26,293 bases of DNA from Propionibacteriaceae bacterium UBA6238 (GCA_002441465.1 DJWE01000084.1:21366-47658), one strand, 5' to 3'. Positions 10,089 through 17,350 are shown, counted from the first letter of the stretch. Program-made: numbers and translations. The notes: generated by a model not told the origin, from the sequence alone.

Positions 10089-11379
10089 GCCCAGCGTCAC
10101 GCTCACCGGGGCCACGGCCCCGGTGGTCGGCTACGACGTCTCCCTGGTGCGCGGGGACTTCCCGATTCTCGAGCGGAGGATCGGCGAGCGAGCGCTGGTC
10201 TACCTCGACTCGGCGAACACGTCGCAGAAGCCGAGGGCAGTGGTGGAGGCCGTCTCCCGGCACTACCTGGAGCACAACGCCAACGTCGCTCGCGCGATGC
10301 ACACCCTGGGCGGCGAGGCCACCGAAGCGTTCGAAGGCGCCCGGGCGAAGGTGGCTCGCTTCATCGGCGCCGACGGCAGTCGCGAGGTGGTGTTCACCAA
10401 GAACGCGTCCGAGGCCTTGAACCTCGCTGCACACACGCTCGGCAGCCGAATCGGGCCAGGTGACGAGATCGTGGTCTCGGTGCTCGAGCACCATTCCAAT
10501 CTCGTTCCGTGGCAGTTGCTCGCAGAGCGCACCGGAGCCGTGCTGCGGTGGTTCGACATCACCGCGGACGGACGGCTGGACCTCGAGCGCGCGGCGGCCG
10601 AGGGACTGATCAACGAGCGCACCAAGATCGTCTCGGTGGCCTGGGTCTCCAACGTGCTCGGCACGGTGAACCCGGTCCGTGAGATCGCGGCGCTGGCACA
10701 CCGGGCCGGCGCCCACGTGGTCGTGGACGGTTCCCAGGGGGTGCCTCAGTTGCCGACCGACGTGGCGGCTCTGGGTGCCGACCTGATGGCGTTCACCGGG
10801 CACAAGATGCTCGGCCCCACCGGGGTCGGCGTGCTGTGGGGACGCTACGACCTGCTGGAGACGCTGCCTCCGTTCCTCGGCGGGGGAGAGATGATCGAGG
10901 TGGTCCGCATGACCGGTTCCACCTTCGCCAAGCCGCCGGCCCGGTTCGAGGCCGGAACCCCGCCGATCGCTCAAGCGGTCGGTCTCGGTGCGGCGATCGA
11001 CTATCTGGAGCGGATCGGCATGGAGAATGTCGCCGCGCACGAGCAGCGGGTCACCGCCTACGCGCTGGAGCGGCTGCAGTCTGTGCAGGGGGTGACGATT
11101 CTCGGACCCACCGAAGCGGTCGACCGAGGCGGAGCGATCTCGTTCACGCTGACCACCGCGGACGGCACCGAGGTTCATCCCCACGACGTGATGCAGTTGC
11201 TGGATTCGCGAGGCATCGCGGTGCGGGGCGGCCACCACTGTGCGCGTCCGCTGCACGAGCGGCTCGGGCTGACCGCCTCCAGCCGGGCGTCGGCCTACCT
11301 GTACACCACCGAGGCCGAGTTCGACGCGCTCGCCGACGGCCTCGACTACGTCCGCAACTTCTTCGGAGGATCGCGATGA
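10081..11379 (+). CDS. sufS: Cysteine desulfurase SufS
   Basis: A 432-residue type II (SufS/CsdB) PLP-dependent cysteine desulfurase that releases sulfur from L-cysteine as an enzyme persulfide. Seen are the PLP-binding Lys242 in FTGHKMLGPTG, the substrate/PLP region EHHSNLVPWQ, and the active-site Cys387 in RGGHHCARPLH. The short loop around that cysteine is typical of enzymes that need a SufU or SufE partner. The ATG at 10081 overlaps the sufC end by eight bases; an upstream open frame is a sufC shadow. The stop overlaps the sufU start (ATGA), in keeping with SufS and SufU acting as a pair. Confidence 0.95.
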   Translation: MPEPSVTLTGATAPVVGYDVSLVRGDFPILERRIGERALVYLDSANTSQKPRAVVEAVSRHYLEHNANVARAMHTLGGEATEAFEGARAKVARFIGADGSREVVFTKNASEALNLAAHTLGSRIGPGDEIVVSVLEHHSNLVPWQLLAERTGAVLRWFDITADGRLDLERAAAEGLINERTKIVSVAWVSNVLGTVNPVREIAALAHRAGAHVVVDGSQGVPQLPTDVAALGADLMAFTGHKMLGPTGVGVLWGRYDLLETLPPFLGGGEMIEVVRMTGSTFAKPPARFEAGTPPIAQAVGLGAAIDYLERIGMENVAAHEQRVTAYALERLQSVQGVTILGPTEAVDRGGAISFTLTTADGTEVHPHDVMQLLDSRGIAVRGGHHCARPLHERLGLTASSRASAYLYTTEAEFDALADGLDYVRNFFGGSR

Positions 11380-11831
11380 GCGTCGAAGCCATGTATCAGG
11401 AGATCATCCTCGACCACTACAAGGCCAAGCACCACAGCGGCCTGCGTGAGCCGTACCAGGCTCAGGTCACCCACGTGAACCCGACCTGCGGCGACGAGGT
11501 GATGCTCAGGGTTGCCCTGGACGGCGACCGGGTGGCCGACGTGTCCTATGAGGGTGTGGGTTGCTCGATCTCGCAGGCGTCCACTTCGGTGATGACCGAC
11601 CTGGTGATCGGCAAGCCGGTCGACCAGGCGCTGGCGCTGCTGGAGGAGTTCACCCAGATGATGCACTCCCAGGGCCAGGCCGAGCCCGATGAGGACCGGC
11701 TGGAGGACGCGGTAGCCTTCGTCGGTGTATCGCAGTTCCCGGCCCGGGTGAAGTGCGCGATGCTCGGCTGGATGGCCTTCGCCGATGCTGCCGCCCAGGC
11801 TATGACGGCGGAACGGAAGGAAGCCGAATGA
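11376..11831 (+). CDS. sufU: SufU zinc-dependent sulfurtransferase
   Basis: A 151-residue IscU-fold protein. The four zinc/sulfur-transfer residues of the SufU type are present: Cys38 and Asp40 in PTCGDEV, Cys63 in GVGCSISQAS, and Cys127 in ARVKCAMLGW. The insertion between Cys63 and Cys127 that separates SufU from IscU is present. SufU takes the persulfide sulfur from SufS and passes it to the SufBCD scaffold. The ATG at 11376 is preceded by CGGAGGA and overlaps the sufS stop. The downstream sufT start overlaps its TGA (ATGA). Confidence 0.95.
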   Translation: MSVEAMYQEIILDHYKAKHHSGLREPYQAQVTHVNPTCGDEVMLRVALDGDRVADVSYEGVGCSISQASTSVMTDLVIGKPVDQALALLEEFTQMMHSQGQAEPDEDRLEDAVAFVGVSQFPARVKCAMLGWMAFADAAAQAMTAERKEAE

Positions 11832-12202
11832 CCCAGAACCCGCGCCCCTCGGACCTGGTCCAGGACACCTTCCCTGACGCAGCACTCAGTGCCAAGCCGT
11901 CCGAGGAAGACGTGCTCGAGGCGATGAAGGACGTGGTCGACCCCGAACTGATGGTGAACGTGGTCGACCTCGGTCTGGTCTACGGCGTGACCATCGACGA
12001 GGGCAACAACGCCACCATCGACATGACCCTCACCTCGCCCACCTGCCCACTCACCGACCGGCTGGAGTACGACACTCAGTTGGCCCTGGAGGGGCTGGTG
12101 AGCTCGGTCACGATCAACTGGGTCTGGCTGCCGCCGTGGACGCTGGACCTGATCAGCGAGGACGGCCGCGAGCAACTGCGCTCGATCGGCTACAACCTGT
12201 AG
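11828..12202 (+). CDS. sufT: SufT / MIP18-family (DUF59) Fe-S maturation protein
   Basis: A 124-residue protein with the DUF59/MIP18 core: EEDVLEAMKDVVDPEL, then VNVVDLGLVYGV and the conserved Cys in TSPTCPLTDRL. A hydrophobic tail with WVWLPPWTLDLISEDGR is typical of the actinobacterial form (Rv1466 type). SufT proteins take part in Fe-S protein maturation, probably at the transfer stage. It is the last gene of the SUF operon, coupled to sufU by an ATGA overlap, and converges on the TetR gene 24 bases further on. No clear terminator hairpin is seen in that short gap. Confidence 0.92.
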   Translation: MTQNPRPSDLVQDTFPDAALSAKPSEEDVLEAMKDVVDPELMVNVVDLGLVYGVTIDEGNNATIDMTLTSPTCPLTDRLEYDTQLALEGLVSSVTINWVWLPPWTLDLISEDGREQLRSIGYNL

Positions 12203-12226
12203 CGGAGTGCGCAGGCTTCGTCCGCC

Positions 12227-12736
12227 TCACCCCGGGAGTGAGCCCGGCGCCGCCGAGGCGGACAGCGCGCGCTGCCACGGCGCGAGGTTCGGCCGCGTGC
12301 CGCGTAGCAGCGCGTCCAACACGATGCCGTCGAGCATCGCGACGAGTGCGGGAGCCTCCGATGGTGGTACCCCGGTCGACGCCAGGCGAGCGACCAGATC
12401 GTCCCTGGCTGTGACGAAGACCTCTCGCAGCGCCGGGTCGCGCATGGCCATCAGCATGACCTCGTAGCGCGCCTTGGCGATCGGTGATCCCTCCCCGGTC
12501 CAGTGGGCCACGAGATCGGGAATGCTGGCGTCCTGGCTGTCCGCGCGCTCGGCGAGGAGCAGCCCTCGGACGAGCGCCTGGCGCAGGCCCGCCAGCGAGC
12601 CGAAGTGATGCCGGACGCTGCCGTGCGGGGTTCGGGCGGCCGCTTCGACGGCTCGTACGGTGACGGCACCGGCACCGTCGCTGCCGAGCAGGCCGATGGC
12701 GGCTTCGACGAGCCGTTCCGGAACCGTCTTCTCCAC
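12227..12736 (-). CDS. TetR family transcriptional regulator
   Basis: A 169-residue TetR-type repressor when started at GTG 12736. The N-terminal domain is KTVPERLVEAAIGLLGSDGA, then TVRAVEAAARTPHGSVRHHFGS with the HTH at about residues 25-45. The C-terminal ligand domain is less conserved, and I cannot name a ligand. An in-frame ATG at 12769 would add 11 residues (MEKTIAGYPLH). I prefer GTG because TACCCT (TANNNT) lies six bases before it and because TetR proteins usually begin a few residues before such a helix. The start codon sits in the centre of one of two palindromes shared with the divergent membrane-protein gene, so it probably represses itself and that neighbour. It converges on sufT. 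Confidence 0.85.
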   Translation of the reverse strand: MEKTVPERLVEAAIGLLGSDGAGAVTVRAVEAAARTPHGSVRHHFGSLAGLRQALVRGLLLAERADSQDASIPDLVAHWTGEGSPIAKARYEVMLMAMRDPALREVFVTARDDLVARLASTGVPPSEAPALVAMLDGIVLDALLRGTRPNLAPWQRALSASAAPGSLPG

Positions 12737-12777
12737 ATGGAGAGGGTAGCCTGCTATGGTCTTCTCCATATGGAGAA
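12729..12777. promoter_or_regulatory. Twin palindromic operators in a 33-bp divergent promoter
   Basis: TTCTCCATATGGAGAA (12762-12777) is a perfect 16-base palindrome. TTCTCCACATGGAGAG (12729-12744) is a near copy. Their centres are 33 bp apart, about three helical turns. One centre falls on the TetR GTG start and the other on the ATG of the divergent gene. Between them lie the -10 candidates TACCCT (minus, 12743-12748) and TATGGT (plus, 12755-12760). Binding of the TetR protein here is inference. Confidence 0.7.
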
Positions 12778-13284
12778 GGGACGGGATGTGACCGGGGAGT
12801 TCGCTGGAAAGGCCGCCCTGGCGGCGTCGCTGAGCGTGGTGGCGATCGCCGCGGCGCCCCTGGTGATGGGGCCGTCGTACGAGGTGCTCCAACCGAGACT
12901 CGGGCCGATGACCCTGATTGTTGTGGAGGTCTCTATGCGCTGTTCATCGACTTCCCGTTGACGGCGCTCTATGTCGGCGTGCTCACCGTGTGGCTCGGGC
13001 CGCGGCGCAACCCTGCGCGCTCGGCGCTGGCCTTCGTGGTCACTTTCTTCGTCCTGATCGGGGTCTGCATCGCGCTCGCGCCGATGAGCGACCTGCTGGC
13101 CTACTGGGCGCTCTCGGACACCTTCCCTGCCGCCGTGGCGGAGGCGGTTCAGGGGCTCGGGCCGGGCACGGTCGGCCTGCTGCTGGCCGGCTTCGTCGCG
13201 TTCGACCTGCTGCTGTGCTCGGCCGGCGGGATGGTTGCCGGGATGCTGGTCGGGCGGCGTGCTTCCCTGCGGTTGGAAAACTGA
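12770..13284 (+). pseudogene. Small four-helix membrane protein gene interrupted by a frameshift
   Basis: I do not recognise the family. Read from ATG 12770 the protein is MEKGRDVTGEFAGKAALAAS and continues through one hydrophobic helix to PMTLIVVEV, then leaves the hydrophobic pattern and stops at 12961. From about 12920 the next frame reads GGLYALFIDFPLTALYVGV and continues to the stop at 13284 with two or three more helices. One missing base near 12920 (for instance in GTGGAGG) would join the two into a protein of about 171 residues with four helices. The distal frame has a possible TTG start overlapping the first stop (TTGA), so two short genes are conceivable. I think a frameshift, real or from sequencing, is more likely. 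The 5' end shares the twin operators with the TetR gene, so it is the probable target of that regulator. Confidence 0.6.
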
Positions 13285-13306
13285 TATCATTTAGCTATCA
13301 GTTTTC
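13276..13306. promoter_or_regulatory. Perfect AT-rich inverted repeat before the SPFH gene, candidate operator
   Basis: GAAAACTGATA (13276-13286) and TATCAGTTTTC (13296-13306) are exact inverted copies around a nine-base AT-rich centre. It overlaps the stop codon of the preceding membrane-protein gene and ends 22 bases before the SPFH start. TTGGAA (13273-13278) and TATCAG (13296-13301), 17 bases apart, could be a promoter embedded in it. It could also act as a terminator for the upstream gene; the short symmetric arms and position favour an operator. Confidence 0.55.
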
Positions 13307-13328
13307 TAGCCTGGGGGAGTGAGCCTCA

Positions 13329-14306
13329 ATGACGACCGAACAAGACCTGCCGCGCGACGCTCGGGAAAGCGTAGGTGGAGAGCCCGCCGGAGTGCCGGTG
13401 GGCCACGATGGGGTACGGGTGGAGGTCGCCGAACGCAACGCGTGGTCGGTTCCCGGCGGGCCGGCTGTGATCGGTTTCCTGGTGCTGATCGCTGCGGCGG
13501 TGTGGCTGATCGTCCTCGCGGCGAACACCGACGATGCCGGCGCGAACGGCGCCGGGTTCGGAATCGGCGGCGCGCTGCTCGTGGTGGTGGCCGCGCTGCT
13601 CGGAACCGGCATCTCCGTGGTCAGCCCCGGCGACACTCGCGTCCTGCAGTTCTTCGGGCGCTATGTCGGCACGTTGCGCAGCGCCGGCCTGCAGTTGAAC
13701 CTGCCGCTGGTGGTGGGCCGCAAGGTGTCGGTGAAGGTGCGCAACTTCGAGACCAATGAGCTGAAGGTGAACGACGCCGACGGCAACCCGGTGAACATCG
13801 CGGCGATCATCGTCTGGCAGGTGGCCGACACGGCCAAGGCCGTCTTCGCCGTGGAGGACTATCCGGAGTTCGTCCGGGTGCAGTCCGAGGCCGCGCTGCG
13901 GCACGTCGCGTCCAGCCATCCCTACGACAACGCGGGCCCCGGTGAGGAGTCGCTGCGCGGCTCCACCGACGTGGTGGCCGCCGAACTGGCCGCCGAGGTG
14001 GCCGCCCGGATCGCCATCGCCGGACTCGAGGTGGTCGAGGCGCGCATCTCCAGCCTTGCCTACGCTCCCGAGATCGCTCACGCGATGTTGCAGCGGCAGC
14101 AGGCCGCCGCGGTGATCGCCGCTCGGGAGAAGATCGTCGAGGGCGCGGTGAGCATGGTCGAGGGCGCCCTGCGGCAGCTCGAGGCCGACGACGTGGTGGC
14201 GCTGGACGAGGAGCGCAAGGCCGCGATGGTGTCGAACCTGCTGGTTGTGTTGTGCGGCTCGTCCCAAGCGACGCCCGTGGTGAACACCGGGTCGCTGTAC
14301 ACCTGA
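13329..14306 (+). CDS. SPFH/band 7 domain membrane protein
   Basis: A 325-residue protein with a cytoplasmic N-terminus of about 45 residues, two hydrophobic helices (IGFLVLIAAAVWLIVLAA and GGALLVVVAALLGTGISVV) and an SPFH domain. The domain starts at VSPGDTRVLQFFGRYVGTLR and includes FETNELKVNDADGNPVNI, then AAIIVWQVADTAKAVFAVEDY. A coiled, Ala-rich region with IAHAMLQRQQAAAVIAARE follows. SPFH proteins form membrane-associated rings or scaffolds and often act in membrane stress. The ATG at 13329 follows a GGGGGAG about ten bases upstream. The stop lies four bases before a ribbon-helix-helix gene, so the two are probably one unit controlled from the inverted repeat just upstream. Confidence 0.88.
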   Translation: MTTEQDLPRDARESVGGEPAGVPVGHDGVRVEVAERNAWSVPGGPAVIGFLVLIAAAVWLIVLAANTDDAGANGAGFGIGGALLVVVAALLGTGISVVSPGDTRVLQFFGRYVGTLRSAGLQLNLPLVVGRKVSVKVRNFETNELKVNDADGNPVNIAAIIVWQVADTAKAVFAVEDYPEFVRVQSEAALRHVASSHPYDNAGPGEESLRGSTDVVAAELAAEVAARIAIAGLEVVEARISSLAYAPEIAHAMLQRQQAAAVIAAREKIVEGAVSMVEGALRQLEADDVVALDEERKAAMVSNLLVVLCGSSQATPVVNTGSLYT

Positions 14307-14310
14307 TCCG

Positions 14311-14544
14311 ATGGCGTCAACCGGAATGCCGGAGGCAGGATCGAGCGGGCGTGAGCGCAAGCCCGTCCTGCTCCGGCTCGACCCGGCCGTCCACGAGGCC
14401 TTGGCCCGCTGGGCGGCCGACGACCTGCGTTCCCTGAACGCTCACGTCGAACTGCTGCTGCGCCAGGCGCTGGCCAAGGCCGGACGGGCGCCGCGTGATG
14501 CCGGTCCGTTGCCGAAGCGAGGACGGCCGGCGAAGGGGGAGTGA
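14311..14544 (+). CDS. Ribbon-helix-helix (Arc/HicB-like) DNA-binding protein
   Basis: A 77-residue basic protein. The ribbon-helix-helix core is KPVLLRLDPAVHEALARWAA, followed by DDLRSLNAHVELLLRQALAKAG; the strand LLRLDP and the two helices are clear. The C-terminal tail is rich in Lys, Arg, Pro and Gly. Proteins of this kind follow SPFH genes in many actinobacteria as I recall, where they are annotated as Arc-type or antitoxin-like proteins. No toxin gene is adjacent here, so a toxin-antitoxin role is not supported. No Shine-Dalgarno is visible; the four-base gap to the SPFH gene suggests translational coupling. An internal ATG at 14326 is an alternative start. It is a candidate to bind the inverted repeat at 13276-13306. 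Confidence 0.75.
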   Translation: MASTGMPEAGSSGRERKPVLLRLDPAVHEALARWAADDLRSLNAHVELLLRQALAKAGRAPRDAGPLPKRGRPAKGE

Positions 14545-14693
14545 GCCCCGCCTCCGCGGTCGGTCGACGGCGGATCAGGATGTGGGCTCGCCCCCCAACA
14601 GGCGGGCAGTCCTCGGGTTTGCGCTGCGCGGTGGTGGCAAGGACGCGGTACTTCGGCGGATCGGTGGCAAGGGGGTCTTCGGCCACCACCTCC

Positions 14694-14720
14694 CTCTGTA
14701 TATACTGGCTATATACAGAG
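14694..14720. promoter_or_regulatory. Perfect inverted repeat before the GntR gene, probable YtrA-type operator with -10 box
   Basis: CTCTGTATATA (14694-14704), five bases, TATATACAGAG (14710-14720): exact 11-base arms. TATACT at 14701-14706 inside it is a good -10 match, so a bound repressor would block the promoter directly. It ends 11 bases before the GntR start codon. AT-rich palindromes like this are typical of YtrA-subfamily autoregulation. The 187-bp gap from 14545 otherwise holds only GC-rich sequence with a short direct repeat (GGTGGCAAGG, twice) and no gene that I can see. Confidence 0.7.
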
Positions 14721-14731
14721 AGGACGGGGGT

Positions 14732-15118
14732 GTGGTGGAGATCGTCTTGTCGACCTCGTCAGGGATTCCCCTTTACGAGCAGATCGCCGGCCAGTTGCGC
14801 ACAGCGATCCTGACCGGCCAACTGCCCGAAGGCACCCCGCTGGTCTCGCTGCGCCAACTGGCCCGCGACCTCCAGGTCAGCCTGATCACCACCACTCGCG
14901 CCTACAACGATCTGGCCGCAGAAGGACTCATCGCCAACGTGCCCGGCAAGGGCAGCTACGTGCAGCCCATCGACCGGGCGGCTATGCAAGCCGCGGCGCG
15001 CGCCACGGTCCGCGACCAGCTCAGCCGGACCGCCGCCACTGCCCGCACCGCTGGACTCGCCCTCGGCGACGTCCATGCTCTCCTGGAAGAGGTTTGGGAT
15101 GAACACCAGCGCGGATAG
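14732..15118 (+). CDS. GntR family transcriptional regulator, YtrA subfamily
   Basis: A 128-residue regulator with one winged-helix domain and a short helical tail, the YtrA layout. The domain reads GIPLYEQIAGQLRTAILTGQ, then the helix-turn-helix SLRQLARDLQVSLITTTRAY and the wing GLIANVPGKGSYVQP. The start is GTG 14732 (or the adjacent GTG 14735), just after AGAGAGGACGGG; the longer open frame upstream crosses the operator and is not coding. It overlaps the following ABC ATPase gene by 20 bases. YtrA-type regulators generally repress their own operon of ABC transporter genes through a palindrome upstream, and all three elements are here. Confidence 0.87.
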   Translation: MVEIVLSTSSGIPLYEQIAGQLRTAILTGQLPEGTPLVSLRQLARDLQVSLITTTRAYNDLAAEGLIANVPGKGSYVQPIDRAAMQAAARATVRDQLSRTAATARTAGLALGDVHALLEEVWDEHQRG

Positions 15119-16010
15119 CCGTCCGCTCGCAACCGAATTCGTCACCGCTGCGATCCGCACCACCGGCCTGGTGCGCGACTTCGGACGGTTCCAGCTCGGG
15201 CCGCTCGACCTGAGTGTTCCTGTCGGCTACGTCACCGGACTGGTCGGAGCCAACGGCGCGGGCAAGACCACCTTGCTCAAGCTGCTGCTTGGGCTGCAGA
15301 CTCCTCACTCGGGCAGCATGGCCCTGCTCGGAGCTCGGGTCGACGAGCTCGACACCGTCGCCCGCGAAGACACCGGTGTGGTCTTCGACGCGCCCTTCGT
15401 TCTGCCCGACTGGACCGTCCGCAAGGCGGGACGCGCCATCGCACCGTTCTACTCCCGCTGGGACACCGACCTGTTCGGCGCCCTGATCGAACGCTTCCAC
15501 CTCCCCGCGAAAGCCACCGTGAAGTCGCTGTCGCGCGGCGAGGGAACCAAGCTGATGCTCGCTCTCGCGCTGGCCCATCAGCCGCGTCTGTTGCTGCTGG
15601 ACGAACCGACCAGCGGCCTGGACCCCGCCACCCGTCGCGACCTGCTCGATCTGTTCGCCGAGTTCATGGCCGCGGACGAGACACACACGATCTTGTTCTC
15701 CACCCACATCACGTCCGATCTGGAGCGGATCGCCGACCATGTCCGCGTGCTGTCCAACGGACGCCTGGTCGAAGCGGGCACTGTCGATGAGGTGCTCGAA
15801 CGGTACGCGGTCGTGCGTGGGCCGAGGCGGGTCCTCTCTGCTGAGAGCCGGGCGCTCATTCGCGGGATCCACGAGCGCGCCGACGTCTTCGACGGCCTGA
15901 TCGCGGCCACCGACACCTCTGCTTTCGGGCCGGACGTGGTCATCGATCCCGCCACCCTCGACGACATCGTGGTGCACCTGAGCACCACCGGGCAGGAGGT
16001 TCCGGCATGA
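15099..16010 (+). CDS. ABC transporter ATP-binding protein of the YtrA-type operon
   Basis: A 303-residue ATPase. Walker A is GANGAGKTT (Lys56), Walker B LLLLDEPTSGLDPATR and the H-loop FSTHITSDLERIADH. The signature motif is LSRGEGTKL in place of LSGGQ, a form seen in the YtrB/BcrA-like group paired with YtrA regulators. A C-terminal extension of about 90 residues after the nucleotide-binding domain is also typical of that group. The ATG at 15099 follows GAAGAGG and lies inside the end of the GntR gene. The TGA overlaps the permease ATG (ATGA). Export of a membrane-active compound or a cell-envelope stress role is the usual view for such systems; the substrate is unknown. Confidence 0.88.
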   Translation: MNTSADSRPLATEFVTAAIRTTGLVRDFGRFQLGPLDLSVPVGYVTGLVGANGAGKTTLLKLLLGLQTPHSGSMALLGARVDELDTVAREDTGVVFDAPFVLPDWTVRKAGRAIAPFYSRWDTDLFGALIERFHLPAKATVKSLSRGEGTKLMLALALAHQPRLLLLDEPTSGLDPATRRDLLDLFAEFMAADETHTILFSTHITSDLERIADHVRVLSNGRLVEAGTVDEVLERYAVVRGPRRVLSAESRALIRGIHERADVFDGLIAATDTSAFGPDVVIDPATLDDIVVHLSTTGQEVPA

Positions 16011-16675
16011 CCAGCGCCACACGGTTCGCGCGGCTCGAGCTCGCATCGGCGCAGGTCAGTGCTCGACAGATGATCATCTTGGCGGTGATGATCGCGATGA
16101 TGTCGTGGATCTCCGGCAGCCAGGAACCAATCGCCTTCGCCGCGGTGGTGCCCATGCTGCCGATCTTCTTCGTGAGCTATCCCTTCCTCGCCGACGAACG
16201 GGGACGCCATGACTTGCTGTATGCGACCCTGCCCATTCGGCGACGCACCGTGGTGTGGGGGCGTCACCTCTACTTCCTGGCGATGACGTTTGTCGCGCTG
16301 CTGGCGGCGGTGGCGCTGACGGTCGCCATCACTCTGGGCACCGGCAGGTCTGTCGATATCGGCATCGTTGTCGTGGTCGCTCTCACCGCCGCGGCCGTGG
16401 CCAGCCTCCTGCTCACCATCCAGCTGCCGGTTCTGTTCGGACTGGGTTTCGCCAAGTCGCGGTGGATCGTGGTGGTCCCGTTGATCATCTGCGGTGCCCC
16501 GGTGGTTCTGGCTCAGCTTCCCGGAATGGGCGACCGGCTCACCGGGCTGTGGCCGGGCGCCCTCACCCCTGAATGGGTGCTCGCTGTCAGTGCCGGCCTG
16601 ACCGCGGTGATCATCGTCTTGTGGATCGCCTCGGCGTTCGTCTCGCTGCGGCTGTACGCCAAGCGCCAGTTCTGA
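16007..16675 (+). CDS. ABC-2 type membrane protein of the YtrA-type operon
   Basis: A 222-residue protein with six hydrophobic segments, starting at IILAVMIAMMSWISG and ending at IIVLWIASAFVSLRLYAKRQ. The loop FLADERGRHDLLYATLPIRR, in the first third, is the hallmark of the ABC2_membrane_5 (YtrC/BcrB-like) permeases: a duty of envelope-linked ABC systems under GntR control. It overlaps the ATPase gene by four bases and is the last gene of the cassette. The 65 bases after its stop hold no clear hairpin before trmL ends on the other strand. Confidence 0.85.
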   Translation: MTSATRFARLELASAQVSARQMIILAVMIAMMSWISGSQEPIAFAAVVPMLPIFFVSYPFLADERGRHDLLYATLPIRRRTVVWGRHLYFLAMTFVALLAAVALTVAITLGTGRSVDIGIVVVVALTAAAVASLLLTIQLPVLFGLGFAKSRWIVVVPLIICGAPVVLAQLPGMGDRLTGLWPGALTPEWVLAVSAGLTAVIIVLWIASAFVSLRLYAKRQF

Positions 16676-16740
16676 TTCACCACCCTGCGGCGAGCAGCCG
16701 GGACGAGTGGCGCGCGGGCGCAGGCAAGGGGAGAACGAGT

Positions 16741-17232
16741 TCAGCCCCGCTCCTGGGCGCCGACGTGCCCCAACTGACGCCACGCCTCGTAGACCGCGAT
16801 GGCGGCGGCGCTGGCGAGATTGAGCGAACGCATGCCCTCCCGCATCGGGATGCGGACCCGCTCGGTGACGCGGCGATCGTCCAGTACCTCGGGCGCGAGC
16901 CCGTGGTCCTCCGGGCCGAACAGCAACACGTCCCCGGGCTGGTAGTCGATGGCGGTGTAGGCGGTCACGGCATGGGCGGTGAAGGCGAACACCCTGGCCG
17001 GCAACAGGGCGGCGTAGGCGGCGTCAAGGGAGTCGTGGAGGAACGTGGCTGCGTCGTCGCGATAGTCCAGACCCGCTCGGCGCAGCTTCGCGTCGTCCAT
17101 GTCGAAACCGAAGGGACGAGCCAAGTGCAGCTCGGCGCCGGTGACCGCGGCCAGGCGCATGGTGGAGCCGGTGTTGTTGGGGATCTGTGGGGTGCAGAAC
17201 AAGATGCGCAGCGGACGGGTCACGCCGGCCAT
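16741..17232 (-). CDS. trmL: tRNA (cytidine/uridine-34-2'-O)-methyltransferase (SPOUT family)
   Basis: A 163-residue SPOUT methyltransferase that 2'-O-methylates the wobble base of certain leucine tRNAs using S-adenosylmethionine. Motif 1 is PQIPNNTGSTMRLAA, motif 2 LLFGPEDHGLAPEVL and motif 3 IPMREGMRSLNLASAAAIAVYE, the last two building the knotted cofactor site. Length is normal for the family. The start is the ATG at 17230-17232 with a weak GGGG upstream. It converges on the permease gene and stands alone. The name follows the E. coli enzyme; the tRNA substrate in this organism is assumed. Confidence 0.9.
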   Translation of the reverse strand: MAGVTRPLRILFCTPQIPNNTGSTMRLAAVTGAELHLARPFGFDMDDAKLRRAGLDYRDDAATFLHDSLDAAYAALLPARVFAFTAHAVTAYTAIDYQPGDVLLFGPEDHGLAPEVLDDRRVTERVRIPMREGMRSLNLASAAAIAVYEAWRQLGHVGAQERG

Positions 17233-17306
17233 CTTGTCACCCCGCCTGGCTGTCGGGGGTCTCGCGAAACTCGGTCACTAGGTCGGATGCCGCTCATCGG
17301 CAGCCG

Positions 17307-17350
17307 TGTTCCCCTGACGCTCTCACCGATTTCCCCTGCACCTGCCCCTG
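17307..17350. repeat. Three CCCCTG repeats beginning with TGTT, possible IS21-like end remnant
   Basis: CCCCTG occurs at 17311-17316, 17333-17338 and 17345-17350, the first inside TGTTCCCCTGAC. Repeated short motifs after a terminal TG are a feature of IS21-family ends. No transposase gene is present. It lies just before a 5'-truncated gene, which would fit an old insertion or deletion. This is a weak match from memory. Confidence 0.25.

Noticed and set aside
12918..12965. Programmed -1 frameshifting in the membrane-protein gene
   Set aside because: The shift direction would fit, but there is no slippery heptamer before the junction and no clear stem-loop after it. A lost base is the simpler reading.
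14311..14544. Toxin-antitoxin pair with the ribbon-helix-helix gene as antitoxin
   Set aside because: No small toxin-like gene lies on either side; the partner is an SPFH membrane protein.
14545..14693. A further gene between the ribbon-helix-helix and GntR genes
   Set aside because: Open frames here only extend the GntR frame upstream through its operator, have no ribosome site and show no family resemblance.
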